From an uncultured Bacteroidota bacterium (GTDB lineage: Bacteria; Bacteroidota; Bacteroidia; Chitinophagales; Chitinophagaceae), in contig CAIZLI010000010.1 of assembly GCA_903933765.1 (NCBI GenBank), positions 1 through 19,695 of the forward strand: a stretch of 19,695 nt of DNA, read 5' to 3'. Position 1 is the stretch's first letter. Each line of letters opens with the position of its first letter. The position numbers were made by a program, and so were the translations under genes. Below the pieces are notes generated by a model. The model was not told the DNA's origin and made no database searches. It was given only the letters and a program-made list of their open reading frames with translations. Below are positions 8,508 to 16,672 of this stretch, one piece after another.

Positions 8508-10235
8508 TTAATACCCAGCAACACTATCGTCACCTCGTTTATCACCTGCAGCAACCCTGTTCCCGTTAGGTAATATCATAATGCCATCCATTCTACCAAA
8601 TGCACCTCTTTTATTTACGATATATCCCTTTTCTTTTAAGGCGTTGATTGTTTGTTCTGGGAAATCTGCTTCAACAGTTAGATTATCAGGAATATGTTGA
8701 TGGTGAAATCTAGGGGCATCAATGGCAGCTTTTAAGGTCATTTTATGGTCAATGATATTTACTAAGCCTTCATATACTTGATTAGGAATGGTGGTACCAC
8801 CTGGAGTACCAATGGTGATATAAGGCTGATTGTTTTTTGTAACTAGGGTAGGTGTCATTGAACTCAACATTCTTTTTCCTGGTTGAATGGCATTGGCTTC
8901 TCCACCCAAAGCGCCATACATATTAGGCACACCTGGCTTAATACTAAAGTCATCCATTTCATTATTTAAAAGGAAACCAGCTCCTCCAACAATCGTTTTA
9001 TTGCCATAAGAACCATTTAGCGTGGTAGTAACAGCGACCATATTTCCGGCCTCGTCTATGATACTAAAATGGGTTGTTTCTTCACTTTCTTTTGCGACAC
9101 CTGCTTGAATCATTTTACTATTTCCTGCGACACCTGCTTGGTAGTTTTTCATGCGTTCCTGTGCATAAGCATTACTTGTTAGTGTAGTAGTGGGTACTTT
9201 CCAGAAATCTGGATCACCCATATGTTCTGCTCTATCAGCATAAGCCCTTCTTTGCACTTCTACCATTAAGCTCACTGATTCAAAGGTATTTGCACCCATA
9301 ACTGATACTGGGTAAGGAGCAATCATTTGCATCATTTGTGCAATTAAAATACCGCCACTTGATGGAGGTGCAAAGCTGATGATATGATGTCCTCTATAAT
9401 CAAATTCAATCGGCTTTCTAAATTTTGGATTATAATTTTTTAAATCTTCCAAACTAATTACGCCCTTACTATTTTTCATTTCTTTCACAATCAAATCGGC
9501 AGTTTCACCTTCATAAAATCCGGCTTTACCCTTTTGTTGAATGCGAAGAATGGTTGCAGCTAATTCTGGTTGATATAAAGTGTCACCCGCTTTCCAATTT
9601 TCTTTTCTTGTAAAGGCAGATGCTTGCGCGCTATAATTGATAAAGTTTTTTCGCTCCGCATTTAAACTTCTTGCTTCACTTTCTGTGATCACAAATCCAC
9701 CAGCTGCTAATTCATAGGCTGGTTGTAAAAGTTGTTTCATGGTCATTTTTGCAAATGGGAGCGTGCTAAACATACCTGCAACACTACCAGGAACACCAGA
9801 TGCAGATGCGCCTAATTTAGACATGCCTTCTATAGGATTGCCTTTTTCATCTAAATACATATCTCTATGTGCTTTACCTGGACCTGCTTCACGAAAGTCA
9901 ATGCCCATTAAATCACCTGCTTTATTTCTAGACAATAAAAATCCACCCCCACCAATATTGCCTGCTGAAGGAAAGACCACGGCAAGGGTAAATTGTACTG
10001 CTATGGCAGCATCATATGCATTCCCTCCGTCTTTCATCATTGCGGCACCCACCATACTTGCTAAAGGATGGGCCGAAGTCACAGCTGCTTTTTGAAAAGA
10101 TTGTTCCTTAACGACAGTGTATTGATATGGATTGATTTGAGGATGTTGCTTAAAAAAATCCTGCGCATTGCCTGTATTGCTAAATTGAAATAGGGCTAAG
10201 ACAAGGAGGCTAAAAACCTGAAATTTCTGTTTCAT
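8508..10235 (-). CDS. ggt: Gamma-glutamyltransferase (secreted)
   Basis: Ntn-hydrolase that cleaves or transfers the gamma-glutamyl group of glutathione and related peptides; periplasmic. It has 575 residues, the usual proenzyme length. Residues 1-24 look like a signal peptide with an ANA-type end (NTGNA before QDF). The large-subunit part includes GGNAYDAAIA, GNIGGGGFLL and DFREAGPG (Arg115, substrate carboxylate binding in the family). The autocleavage site is EE|TTHFSIID, making Thr387 the nucleophile and N-terminus of the small subunit. Further small-subunit signatures are NNEMDDF (424-430), RMLSSMTPT (455-463), GTPGGTTIPNQV and the terminal GDKRGDDSVAGY. All expected catalytic elements are present, so it should self-process and be active. 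First gene of a probable ggt-tamB unit, divergent from the M14 peptidase. Confidence 0.96.
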   Translation of the reverse strand: MKQKFQVFSLLVLALFQFSNTGNAQDFFKQHPQINPYQYTVVKEQSFQKAAVTSAHPLASMVGAAMMKDGGNAYDAAIAVQFTLAVVFPSAGNIGGGGFLLSRNKAGDLMGIDFREAGPGKAHRDMYLDEKGNPIEGMSKLGASASGVPGSVAGMFSTLPFAKMTMKQLLQPAYELAAGGFVITESEARSLNAERKNFINYSAQASAFTRKENWKAGDTLYQPELAATILRIQQKGKAGFYEGETADLIVKEMKNSKGVISLEDLKNYNPKFRKPIEFDYRGHHIISFAPPSSGGILIAQMMQMIAPYPVSVMGANTFESVSLMVEVQRRAYADRAEHMGDPDFWKVPTTTLTSNAYAQERMKNYQAGVAGNSKMIQAGVAKESEETTHFSIIDEAGNMVAVTTTLNGSYGNKTIVGGAGFLLNNEMDDFSIKPGVPNMYGALGGEANAIQPGKRMLSSMTPTLVTKNNQPYITIGTPGGTTIPNQVYEGLVNIIDHKMTLKAAIDAPRFHHQHIPDNLTVEADFPEQTINALKEKGYIVNKRGAFGRMDGIMILPNGNRVAAGDKRGDDSVAGY

Positions 10236-10375
10236 AGTAGGTAGATTGAACCGTTAAATTACTTAATTATTTAGGTATCAACAAGTCATGCGTAGGGTTG
10301 TGTAAAACTATCTATCATTACGGCCTTAAAGCAGCCCTAAAATGCCTATTTTTAAGATCTATTAATATCCAATTT
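10236..10375. promoter_or_regulatory. Divergent intergenic region, ggt / M14 peptidase
   Basis: This 140-bp gap between two divergent start codons must hold promoters for ggt (minus) and the M14 gene (plus). On the plus strand TATTTTTA at 10347-10354 matches TAnnTTTG except for the last base, 22 bp before the ATG at 10376, but its upstream TTG-like element (TTA at 10326-10328) is imperfect. On the minus strand I found only a poor match. No hairpin terminator or clear operator palindrome is visible. The assignment rests mainly on position. Confidence 0.4.
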
Positions 10376-12877
10376 ATGCAACAAAAATCTGTGTTTAAAT
10401 CCATTTTGTGGGTAAGTTTATTTATCCTTCCATTTTCATTATTTGCTCAAGTACTCAGCCCTGAACAATTTTTGGATTATAAAGTGGGCACACGCTTTAC
10501 CAGACACCATCAAATTGTCAATTATTTTACAGCGATTGCGGCTGCAAAATCTGATATGGTAAAACTCATTCCATATGGCAAAACCAATGAAGGGAGAGAT
10601 TTACTGGTTGCAGCGATTGGAACTGCAGAAAATATTAAAAATTTGGAGCAAATCAGAAAACACAATCTTGGTCTAGTGGAAGGCACAGTGCAAGATTTGA
10701 ATCAACCGGGTATTGTTTGGTTAAGTTATAACGTGCATGGTAATGAACCTGCATCTTCTGAAGCTGCAATGTTGACTTTGTTTGCTTTAGTAGATCCAAA
10801 TAACGATGAAACTAAAAATTGGCTAAAAAATACGGTGGTGATGATTGATCCTTGTATCAATCCTGATGGTCGTGACAGATACGTGAACTGGTATAACAAT
10901 GCAGTAGGATCAACCTACAATACCGACCCAGCAGCAAGAGAGCATATGGAGCCATGGCCAGCGGGTAGAACCAATCATTATAATTTTGATTTGAATAGAG
11001 ATTGGGCTTGGCAAACACAAAAAGAAACACAACAAAGAATACCGCTTTATCAAAGTTGGTACCCTCAAGTGCATGTCGATTTTCATGAACAAGGATACAA
11101 CGCGCCTTATTATTTTGCGCCTGCAGCAGAACCTTTACATGATGTGTTGACGCCATGGCAAAAATCTTTCCAAGATCAAATTGGAAAAAATCACGCTAAA
11201 TATTTTGACAAAAACAATTGGTTGTTCTTTACGAAAGAAAGATTTGACCTTTTGTATCCATCTTATGGAGACACCTATCCAATGTACAATGGGGCCATTG
11301 GGATGACTTATGAGCAAGGCGGAATTAGTGCAGGCTTAGGTGTAGAAGACAATAGTGGTGATACAGTGACATTGGTTGCAAGAGCGACGCATCATTTTAC
11401 AACTAGTTTATCTACTATTGAAATTAGTGCTGCGAATAGAACCCAGCTTTTAGAAAATTTCAAAAAATATTTTGATGATAGTCGTCAAGGCACTGTGTCC
11501 GATTTCAAAACTTTTATCATGACTGCTAAAAATGCAAGTCAATTAGAAGGATTAGCGAACTTATTAAAGAAGAACAATATTGAGTATGGTACTTTAAAAA
11601 ATGCAGATACAAAATTCAGGGCATTTGACTATTACACAAAAAAAGAGGCTGATTTTGTCAACGAAGGCTATACTTTGGCGGTGAATGTAAATCAAGTACA
11701 TAGTGTTTTAGCACGCGTATTATTAGAGCCAGTTACGCAGGTGAATGATTCAAATACCTATGATATTACTGCATGGGCATTGCCTTATGCTTATGGTGTG
11801 CATGGATTTGCTACGAAGCAAGCAATGGCTATTGAACCAGGATTTAATGTAGTTGCTCCTGCAACCACTACAAGTGCATATGGCTATCTTATCCCTTATC
11901 ATTCTTTTGCAACTGCTAAAGCTTTGGCGCAATTATTAAAGCACAATGTGAAAGTGCGCTATGCAGAAAAGGCGTTCACTATGAATGGTAGAAATTATGA
12001 GATAGGTACTTTAGTTGTGCTCAAAACAAGTAATGAGGCAAATTGGAGTGATATCACAAAATCAGTTTGTAGCAGTCTAAATATCGAAGCTGTGGCGGTG
12101 AATACAGGATACGCAGAAAAAGGAGCTGATTTTGGGTCACCAGATATTCCAATCATCAACCACGCACCAAGAGTTGCTATGTTAACTGGTGAATACGTAG
12201 CTGCTTTATCAGCTGGTGAAGTATGGAACTTCTTTGAGCAACAATTAAATTATCCAATCACGCAATTAACCTATGCACAACTTAGTAGAATTGATTTAGA
12301 CCGTTATGATGTGTTGATTGCACCAGATGGACAATACAGAGATTTGAATTCAAAATCAAACACAGACAAGCTTCAAGCATTTGTAAGAAAAGGTGGAGTT
12401 TTGATTGCTTTAGAAAATGCTGCGAGCACTTTGGCTTCCAATGCTGATTGGGGCATTCGTATAAAAGAAAATGCAAAAGATGAAAAACCTTCTGTGCAAA
12501 AACTTTTGAAATATGCGGATAGAGAAAAAGAATCTTTAAAGAGTTCAATACCAGGAGCTATTTATAAAACCTATATGGACGAAACACATCCTTTGGGTTT
12601 TGGTACCAATGGAACTTATTTTAGTTTAAAGCAAGATATTGTTTTGTATGAGCCTTCTAGTACTGCTTGGAATGTAGGAAGCTTTAAGAAAGACAGTTAT
12701 ATTACTGGCTTTGCTGGTGTGAAAGCGAAAGCGGCATTAGAGGAAGGTGTTTTATTGGGTGTAAAACAAATTGGTGCTGGTAAAATTATTTATATGGCGG
12801 ATGATCCAATTTTCAGAAATTTCTGGGAGGGAGGAAAATTAATTTTAACCAATGCTGTTTTTTTACACGGCCAATAA
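10376..12877 (+). CDS. Secreted M14-family zinc carboxypeptidase-like protein with GATase-like C-terminal domain
   Basis: Predicted extracytoplasmic metallopeptidase, 833 residues. Residues 1-24 are a signal peptide (FILPFSLFA before QVL). The M14 domain spans about 30-370: zinc ligands His121 and Glu124 in NVHGNEPASSE, substrate-binding INPDGRDRY and NFDLNRDW, third ligand probably His237 in HVDFHEQ, and general base Glu313 in GMTYEQGG. After a linker domain, about 595-833 resembles a class I glutamine-amidotransferase/ThuA-like fold (APRVAMLTGEYVAAL, then DRYDVLIAPDG and RKGGVLIALEN) without an obvious Cys-His pair. The frame is open to an ATG at 10298, but only the start at 10376 puts the signal peptide at the N-terminus. 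Substrate unknown; peptide or peptidoglycan stem are both possible. The PIG-L gene follows after 23 bp with the same domain plan. Confidence 0.9.
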   Translation: MQQKSVFKSILWVSLFILPFSLFAQVLSPEQFLDYKVGTRFTRHHQIVNYFTAIAAAKSDMVKLIPYGKTNEGRDLLVAAIGTAENIKNLEQIRKHNLGLVEGTVQDLNQPGIVWLSYNVHGNEPASSEAAMLTLFALVDPNNDETKNWLKNTVVMIDPCINPDGRDRYVNWYNNAVGSTYNTDPAAREHMEPWPAGRTNHYNFDLNRDWAWQTQKETQQRIPLYQSWYPQVHVDFHEQGYNAPYYFAPAAEPLHDVLTPWQKSFQDQIGKNHAKYFDKNNWLFFTKERFDLLYPSYGDTYPMYNGAIGMTYEQGGISAGLGVEDNSGDTVTLVARATHHFTTSLSTIEISAANRTQLLENFKKYFDDSRQGTVSDFKTFIMTAKNASQLEGLANLLKKNNIEYGTLKNADTKFRAFDYYTKKEADFVNEGYTLAVNVNQVHSVLARVLLEPVTQVNDSNTYDITAWALPYAYGVHGFATKQAMAIEPGFNVVAPATTTSAYGYLIPYHSFATAKALAQLLKHNVKVRYAEKAFTMNGRNYEIGTLVVLKTSNEANWSDITKSVCSSLNIEAVAVNTGYAEKGADFGSPDIPIINHAPRVAMLTGEYVAALSAGEVWNFFEQQLNYPITQLTYAQLSRIDLDRYDVLIAPDGQYRDLNSKSNTDKLQAFVRKGGVLIALENAASTLASNADWGIRIKENAKDEKPSVQKLLKYADREKESLKSSIPGAIYKTYMDETHPLGFGTNGTYFSLKQDIVLYEPSSTAWNVGSFKKDSYITGFAGVKAKAALEEGVLLGVKQIGAGKIIYMADDPIFRNFWEGGKLILTNAVFLHGQ

Positions 12878-12900
12878 TTTATTGAATCATTTTTAGGCGT

Positions 12901-15189
12901 ATGCAGAAACTGAATTTGCTTTTATTGAGTATGTTTTGTTTTGTTCAAATGTTGTTTGGGCAAAACAATAGTGCAGCAATTTTTTCTCAACTAAAACAGA
13001 TGGAAGTCTTAGGCTCTGTCTTGTATATTGCGGCACATCCAGATGATGAGAATAATGCTTTTTTACCTTATCTCACTAAAGAACGTCGATATCGCACAGC
13101 CTATCTTAGTTTAACAAGAGGGGATGGTGGACAAAACTTAATTGGAAAAGAGCAGGGCATCGAACTAGGTTTAATTAGAACCCAAGAATTATTGGCTGCT
13201 AGAATGCAGGATGGCGCTGAACAATATTTTTCGACAGCCTATGAATTTGGATATAGTAAATCAGCCAAAGAAGCATTGGCCATTTGGGATCATCAAAAAG
13301 TATTGAGTGATGTGGTATGGGTGATTCGTAAATTCCAACCAGACATCATCATTACCAGATTCCCTGGGGATGCAAGAGCAGGGCATGGTCATCATGCAGC
13401 ATCTTCCATCATTGCTCAAGAAGCCTATTTAGCAGCGGCAGATCCGAATCAATTTAAGGAGCAATTTAAATATGGTGTACAACCTTGGAAAGCAAAACGT
13501 ATTGTTTGGAACACCTTTAATTTTGGCACAGTCAATACCACCAATGACAATCAATTGAAGATAGAAGTAGGTGGCTACAATCCTATTGTTGGTAAAAGTT
13601 ATGGAGAGATTGGCGCTGAAGCAAGGACAATGCATAAGAGCCAAGGGGAAGGCAGGCCAAGAAGAAGAGGTTCCTATTTTGAATTCTTTCAACACTTAAA
13701 TGGAGATACTGCAAAAACAGATATCATGGATGGGGTGGTAACCAATTGGTCAAGACTGAATGCGCCTAAAATTCAATCTGCTATCCAACAAATTATCAGT
13801 GCCTATACATTAGATCAACCTGCAGCTTCAGTACCAAGTTTGGTTGCATTGTATCAAGCAGTAAAAAATTTACCAGAGAGTCAATGGAAGGCATATCAAC
13901 TAAATTTAATTCAGTCAACGATCGAAGCTGCAAGCGGATTATTAGTAGAAGCCACCACCACAAAACAACAAGTTGTTCCAGAAGGAGATTTAACGATACA
14001 AGTATTGGTGAATCAAAGAACTAACTTAAATAGTAGTTTGGTGAAAATGCAATGCTTGTCCAATCAAACCATCATAAAAGATTCATCACTACAAATTAAT
14101 TTAGTAGCCAATCAGAATCAGCAATTCTCCTTTACTTTCAAAGTGCCTGCTACACAGGCTCACTCACAACCTTATTGGTTGGTGAATCCTAAGACCGAAG
14201 GCATGTTTATGGTGCAGGATCAAACTTTGATAGGTAAAGCAGAAAATGATGCACCATTTTTGGTTGTATTGAATTACAAAATTGAAGGACAAGCTTTTGA
14301 AAAGCAATTTCCTGTACAGTATAAATATCTGGATCTCACAAAAGGGGATGTGTATCAACCCATTGTGGTCTTGCCAAAAAAAGAAGTAGCACCAATCAAT
14401 AAAGTGGTGTTAGTACCAACAAGTAGTACGACTACATTACCAAAATTCGATGAAGGGATCTTCCATAAGACCATTCAATATGACCATATACCTGCTCAAA
14501 CTTATTTTCAAGATGCAAGTATCCATGTGGTGAAAGTAGATATCAAAAAGCAAGGTCAAAAAGTGGGGTATATCGATGGTGCAGGAGATGCAATACCAGA
14601 AGCCTTAGAACAATTGGGTTATGAAGTGGTGTATCTTAAAGAGGCAGATTTAACAACTGCTCATTTAAAAGGTTTTGATGCGATTGTGGTAGGTATTCGC
14701 GCATTTAATATGTATGCATACCTTTCCGATAAGCAATCCGTATTGAACGAGTACATTTCAAATGGAGGTAATTTGATTGTACAATATCTTAAAAGTAATC
14801 AAGTAGGTACTCAAAATATTAAAGTTGGCCCTTATCCATTAACGGTCAACTCGGGCAAAAGAATAACGGAAGAAAATGCAAATGTCAAATTTGTATTACC
14901 AAATCATCCGGTGCTCAATTTCCCAAATACAATCAAAGCAGAAGATTTTAATGATTGGGTGCAAGAAAGAAGTACTTATCAGGCCGAAAATATAGATGCG
15001 CGTTTTCAAACACCCTTACAAATGAATGATACTGGTGAAGCACCAAGCCAGGGTAGTTTGTTGATTGCACCATTTGGGAAAGGCAATTTTGCCTATGTAA
15101 GTTTGGCATTGTTCAGACAATTACCAGCTGGTAATCCTGGAGCATATAAATTATTTGCCAACTTATTATCCCTTCCAAAAAATCAATAG
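12901..15189 (+). CDS. Secreted PIG-L family deacetylase-like protein with GATase-like C-terminal domain
   Basis: Predicted zinc-dependent N-deacetylase of the LmbE/PIG-L family, 762 residues, against about 220-300 for the catalytic domain alone. Residues 1-20 form a signal peptide (LLLLSMFCFVQMLFG before QNN), so it acts outside the cytoplasm, unlike the thiol-biosynthesis members MshB and BshB. The catalytic domain at about 38-290 has AAHPDDEN (His46, Asp48, Asp49), SLTRGDGGQN, and ITRFPGDARAGHGHH with an H-x-x-H pair (His162, His165) at the third zinc-ligand position. Residues about 350-540 look like beta-rich linker. Residues about 555-760 form a Rossmann-like GATase1/ThuA-like region (VGYIDGAGDAIPEALEQLGY, FDAIVVGIRAFN, NGGNLIVQY) ending FGKGNFAYVSLALFRQ. 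Substrate unknown; an N-acetylated amino sugar or glycoconjugate is the family expectation. Probably co-transcribed with the M14 gene. Confidence 0.9.
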   Translation: MQKLNLLLLSMFCFVQMLFGQNNSAAIFSQLKQMEVLGSVLYIAAHPDDENNAFLPYLTKERRYRTAYLSLTRGDGGQNLIGKEQGIELGLIRTQELLAARMQDGAEQYFSTAYEFGYSKSAKEALAIWDHQKVLSDVVWVIRKFQPDIIITRFPGDARAGHGHHAASSIIAQEAYLAAADPNQFKEQFKYGVQPWKAKRIVWNTFNFGTVNTTNDNQLKIEVGGYNPIVGKSYGEIGAEARTMHKSQGEGRPRRRGSYFEFFQHLNGDTAKTDIMDGVVTNWSRLNAPKIQSAIQQIISAYTLDQPAASVPSLVALYQAVKNLPESQWKAYQLNLIQSTIEAASGLLVEATTTKQQVVPEGDLTIQVLVNQRTNLNSSLVKMQCLSNQTIIKDSSLQINLVANQNQQFSFTFKVPATQAHSQPYWLVNPKTEGMFMVQDQTLIGKAENDAPFLVVLNYKIEGQAFEKQFPVQYKYLDLTKGDVYQPIVVLPKKEVAPINKVVLVPTSSTTTLPKFDEGIFHKTIQYDHIPAQTYFQDASIHVVKVDIKKQGQKVGYIDGAGDAIPEALEQLGYEVVYLKEADLTTAHLKGFDAIVVGIRAFNMYAYLSDKQSVLNEYISNGGNLIVQYLKSNQVGTQNIKVGPYPLTVNSGKRITEENANVKFVLPNHPVLNFPNTIKAEDFNDWVQERSTYQAENIDARFQTPLQMNDTGEAPSQGSLLIAPFGKGNFAYVSLALFRQLPAGNPGAYKLFANLLSLPKNQ

Positions 15190-15192
15190 ACC

Positions 15193-15363
15193 ATGAAACA
15201 ACGCAGAGGTATCAGTTTTTTTATGCTATTGGTCATTGGACTTGGCATTGGTTGGATGCTCAAAAATGTAAAAATTGGATTGATCATTGGCATCGTGATG
15301 GGCTTACTCCTCACTAGCTTTGTGAATCCATCCAAAACGCGTAGCAAGGGCAAAAGCGATTAA
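15193..15363 (+). CDS. Small two-helix membrane protein, unknown function
   Basis: A 56-residue reading frame that begins 3 bp after the PIG-L stop, spacing that suggests translational coupling. The product starts MKQRRGISFF, has one hydrophobic helix at about 7-23, a short KNVK turn, a second helix at about 28-44 (IGLIIGIVMGLLL), and ends in a basic tail (SKTRSKGKSD). By the positive-inside rule both termini and the turn are basic, so topology is unclear. I do not recognise a family. In favour of a real gene: tight coupling, a coherent hydrophobic/charged pattern and an ATG start. Against: the last 60 bp lie antisense to the 3' end of the permease gene, and short hydrophobic frames can arise by chance. 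Confidence 0.6.
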   Translation: MKQRRGISFFMLLVIGLGIGWMLKNVKIGLIIGIVMGLLLTSFVNPSKTRSKGKSD

Positions 15364-16638
15364 GCCTAATGCGGTTACAATCAATCCACTTAACATCATT
15401 TTAGGGCCGGTAGAGTAAAATATAGCTGCCCAAATTAAAATGGCGATAAATAATGGAATAGGGAAGAAAGGCATTTTCCATGGGAAAAATCCACTCCCTT
15501 TTCTTTTATACAAAATCAATAATCCTATTGCCTGACCAATAAATTGGATCATGATACGCATGGCTAGAATGCCATCAATCACTTCCTTTAATCTAAAGAG
15601 CAAACTAAACACAAATGCAATCGCACCTAATACCAAAAGGGAGCGATGCGGAAAATGTAATCTAGGATGTACTTTGGCGAAAAAGGCGAAAAAAGATTTA
15701 TCCTGTGCTGCAGCATAAGGGATCCTGCTATAACCAAGGGTGGCCGAAAATACAGAAGCAAATGCGACCATTAAAATAAGCACAGTGGCAATGGCGCCTG
15801 CATTTTGTCCATATAATGTTTTGATATAATCACTCACTACAAACTTACTATTCACGATGGTTTCAAATGGTAGTACACTTGCCACACTTATGTTCATGGC
15901 CAAGTATAAAATTGAAATTCCTGTGATAGAAATAAACATACTTCTTGGAATGTTCTTGGTTGGATTTTTAATCTCCGCACCTAAATGACAGACATTATAA
16001 TAGCCTAAATAACTATAGACTGTTTTGACACTTGCAAATCCGAGTGCAGCAACTAGTCCGTATTCTATTTTTAGTCCGTCATTGATGTGCAGGATGGGTT
16101 CCATAAAATTACCATGCGCAATCCCTCCAAAAATGATCCACAAAAGTGTTGTGATGACACCCACCCATAATAACACTGATATTCTTCCAATGGATTCGAT
16201 ATTTCGGTACAATAAACTGATCACTAAAATCACCACAGCACCACTCACTAATTTTTCCTGTATAAAACTTAAATGAAAAAAGTAGTTAGCGTATTGTGAA
16301 AATCCTATTGCAGCAGAGGCAATCACCAATGGGGCTTGAATCATTGTTTGCCATACAAATAAAAAGCTCATTAATTTTCCCCATTTCCCACCATAACCTT
16401 CCTTTAGAAAATGAAAACTACCGCCTGCTTTTGGTAAGGCTGCACCTAGTTGGCTCCATACCATGGCATCTACATAGGACAAAATAGCACCAGCAATCCA
16501 TGCGTATAAAAAATAAGGGCCACCCATGATCTGTGCCACCACACTCAATACGACAAAGGGGCCAATGCCTACCATATCAATCATATTGATGGCAGTTGCA
16601 TGTAAAAGACTTAATTTGCGATCTAATTTAGGATTCAT
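15304..16638 (-). CDS. APC-superfamily amino acid permease-like transporter
   Basis: Inner-membrane secondary transporter, 444 residues, about twelve hydrophobic segments, matching amino acid-polyamine-organocation permeases in length and pattern. The first helix carries the broken-helix motif NMIDMVGIGPFVVL (residues 18-31; the family GxGxF-type substrate loop is VGIGP here). It is followed by WSQLGAALPKAGGSFHFLKE, whose PxAGGxY/F signature is typical of the family. Substrate cannot be predicted; an amino acid or amine is likely. The frame is open to an ATG at 16719, but that would overlap the divergent amylase gene; the ATG at 16638 gives the usual short basic N-terminus (MNPKLDRKLSL) and leaves a 34-bp gap. 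Its 3' end overlaps the small membrane protein gene by 60 bp on the opposite strand. Confidence 0.88.
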   Translation of the reverse strand: MNPKLDRKLSLLHATAINMIDMVGIGPFVVLSVVAQIMGGPYFLYAWIAGAILSYVDAMVWSQLGAALPKAGGSFHFLKEGYGGKWGKLMSFLFVWQTMIQAPLVIASAAIGFSQYANYFFHLSFIQEKLVSGAVVILVISLLYRNIESIGRISVLLWVGVITTLLWIIFGGIAHGNFMEPILHINDGLKIEYGLVAALGFASVKTVYSYLGYYNVCHLGAEIKNPTKNIPRSMFISITGISILYLAMNISVASVLPFETIVNSKFVVSDYIKTLYGQNAGAIATVLILMVAFASVFSATLGYSRIPYAAAQDKSFFAFFAKVHPRLHFPHRSLLVLGAIAFVFSLLFRLKEVIDGILAMRIMIQFIGQAIGLLILYKRKGSGFFPWKMPFFPIPLFIAILIWAAIFYSTGPKMMLSGLIVTALGLIAFALATRFGWIHKASEE

Positions 16639-16672
16639 CTTAGCAACAAGATAATAAAAAAAGGCTATAATT
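16639..16672. promoter_or_regulatory. Very short divergent gap, permease / amylase
   Basis: Only 34 bp separate two divergent ATG codons, A-rich (AATAAAAAAAGG next to the amylase start, possibly its ribosome-binding region). No TAnnTTTG match lies inside. The nearest candidate for the amylase is TTAATTTG at 16611-16618, one mismatch, with TTG at 16586-16588, both inside the permease coding sequence. Promoters for both genes must therefore overlap the start of the opposite gene. Confidence 0.35.

Noticed and set aside
9739..10095. 118-codon open frame antisense to ggt
   Set aside because: Opposite strand of the strongly conserved large-subunit region of ggt; no recognisable domain; a shadow frame.
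10254..10284. Minus-strand promoter for ggt (TTG at 10284-10282, TAATTTAA at 10261-10254)
   Set aside because: Only four of six defined positions match the -7 consensus; in such AT-rich DNA this is expected by chance.
10298..10375. Longer M14 peptidase starting at ATG 10298
   Set aside because: It would put 26 residues ahead of a good signal peptide and occupy the only space available for its promoter; the ATG at 10376 is preferred.
12901..15189. PIG-L protein as BshB/MshB of low-molecular-weight thiol biosynthesis (with ggt as thiol turnover)
   Set aside because: It has a signal peptide and a long C-terminal extension, while the thiol enzymes are short and cytoplasmic; no bshA or bshC is nearby.
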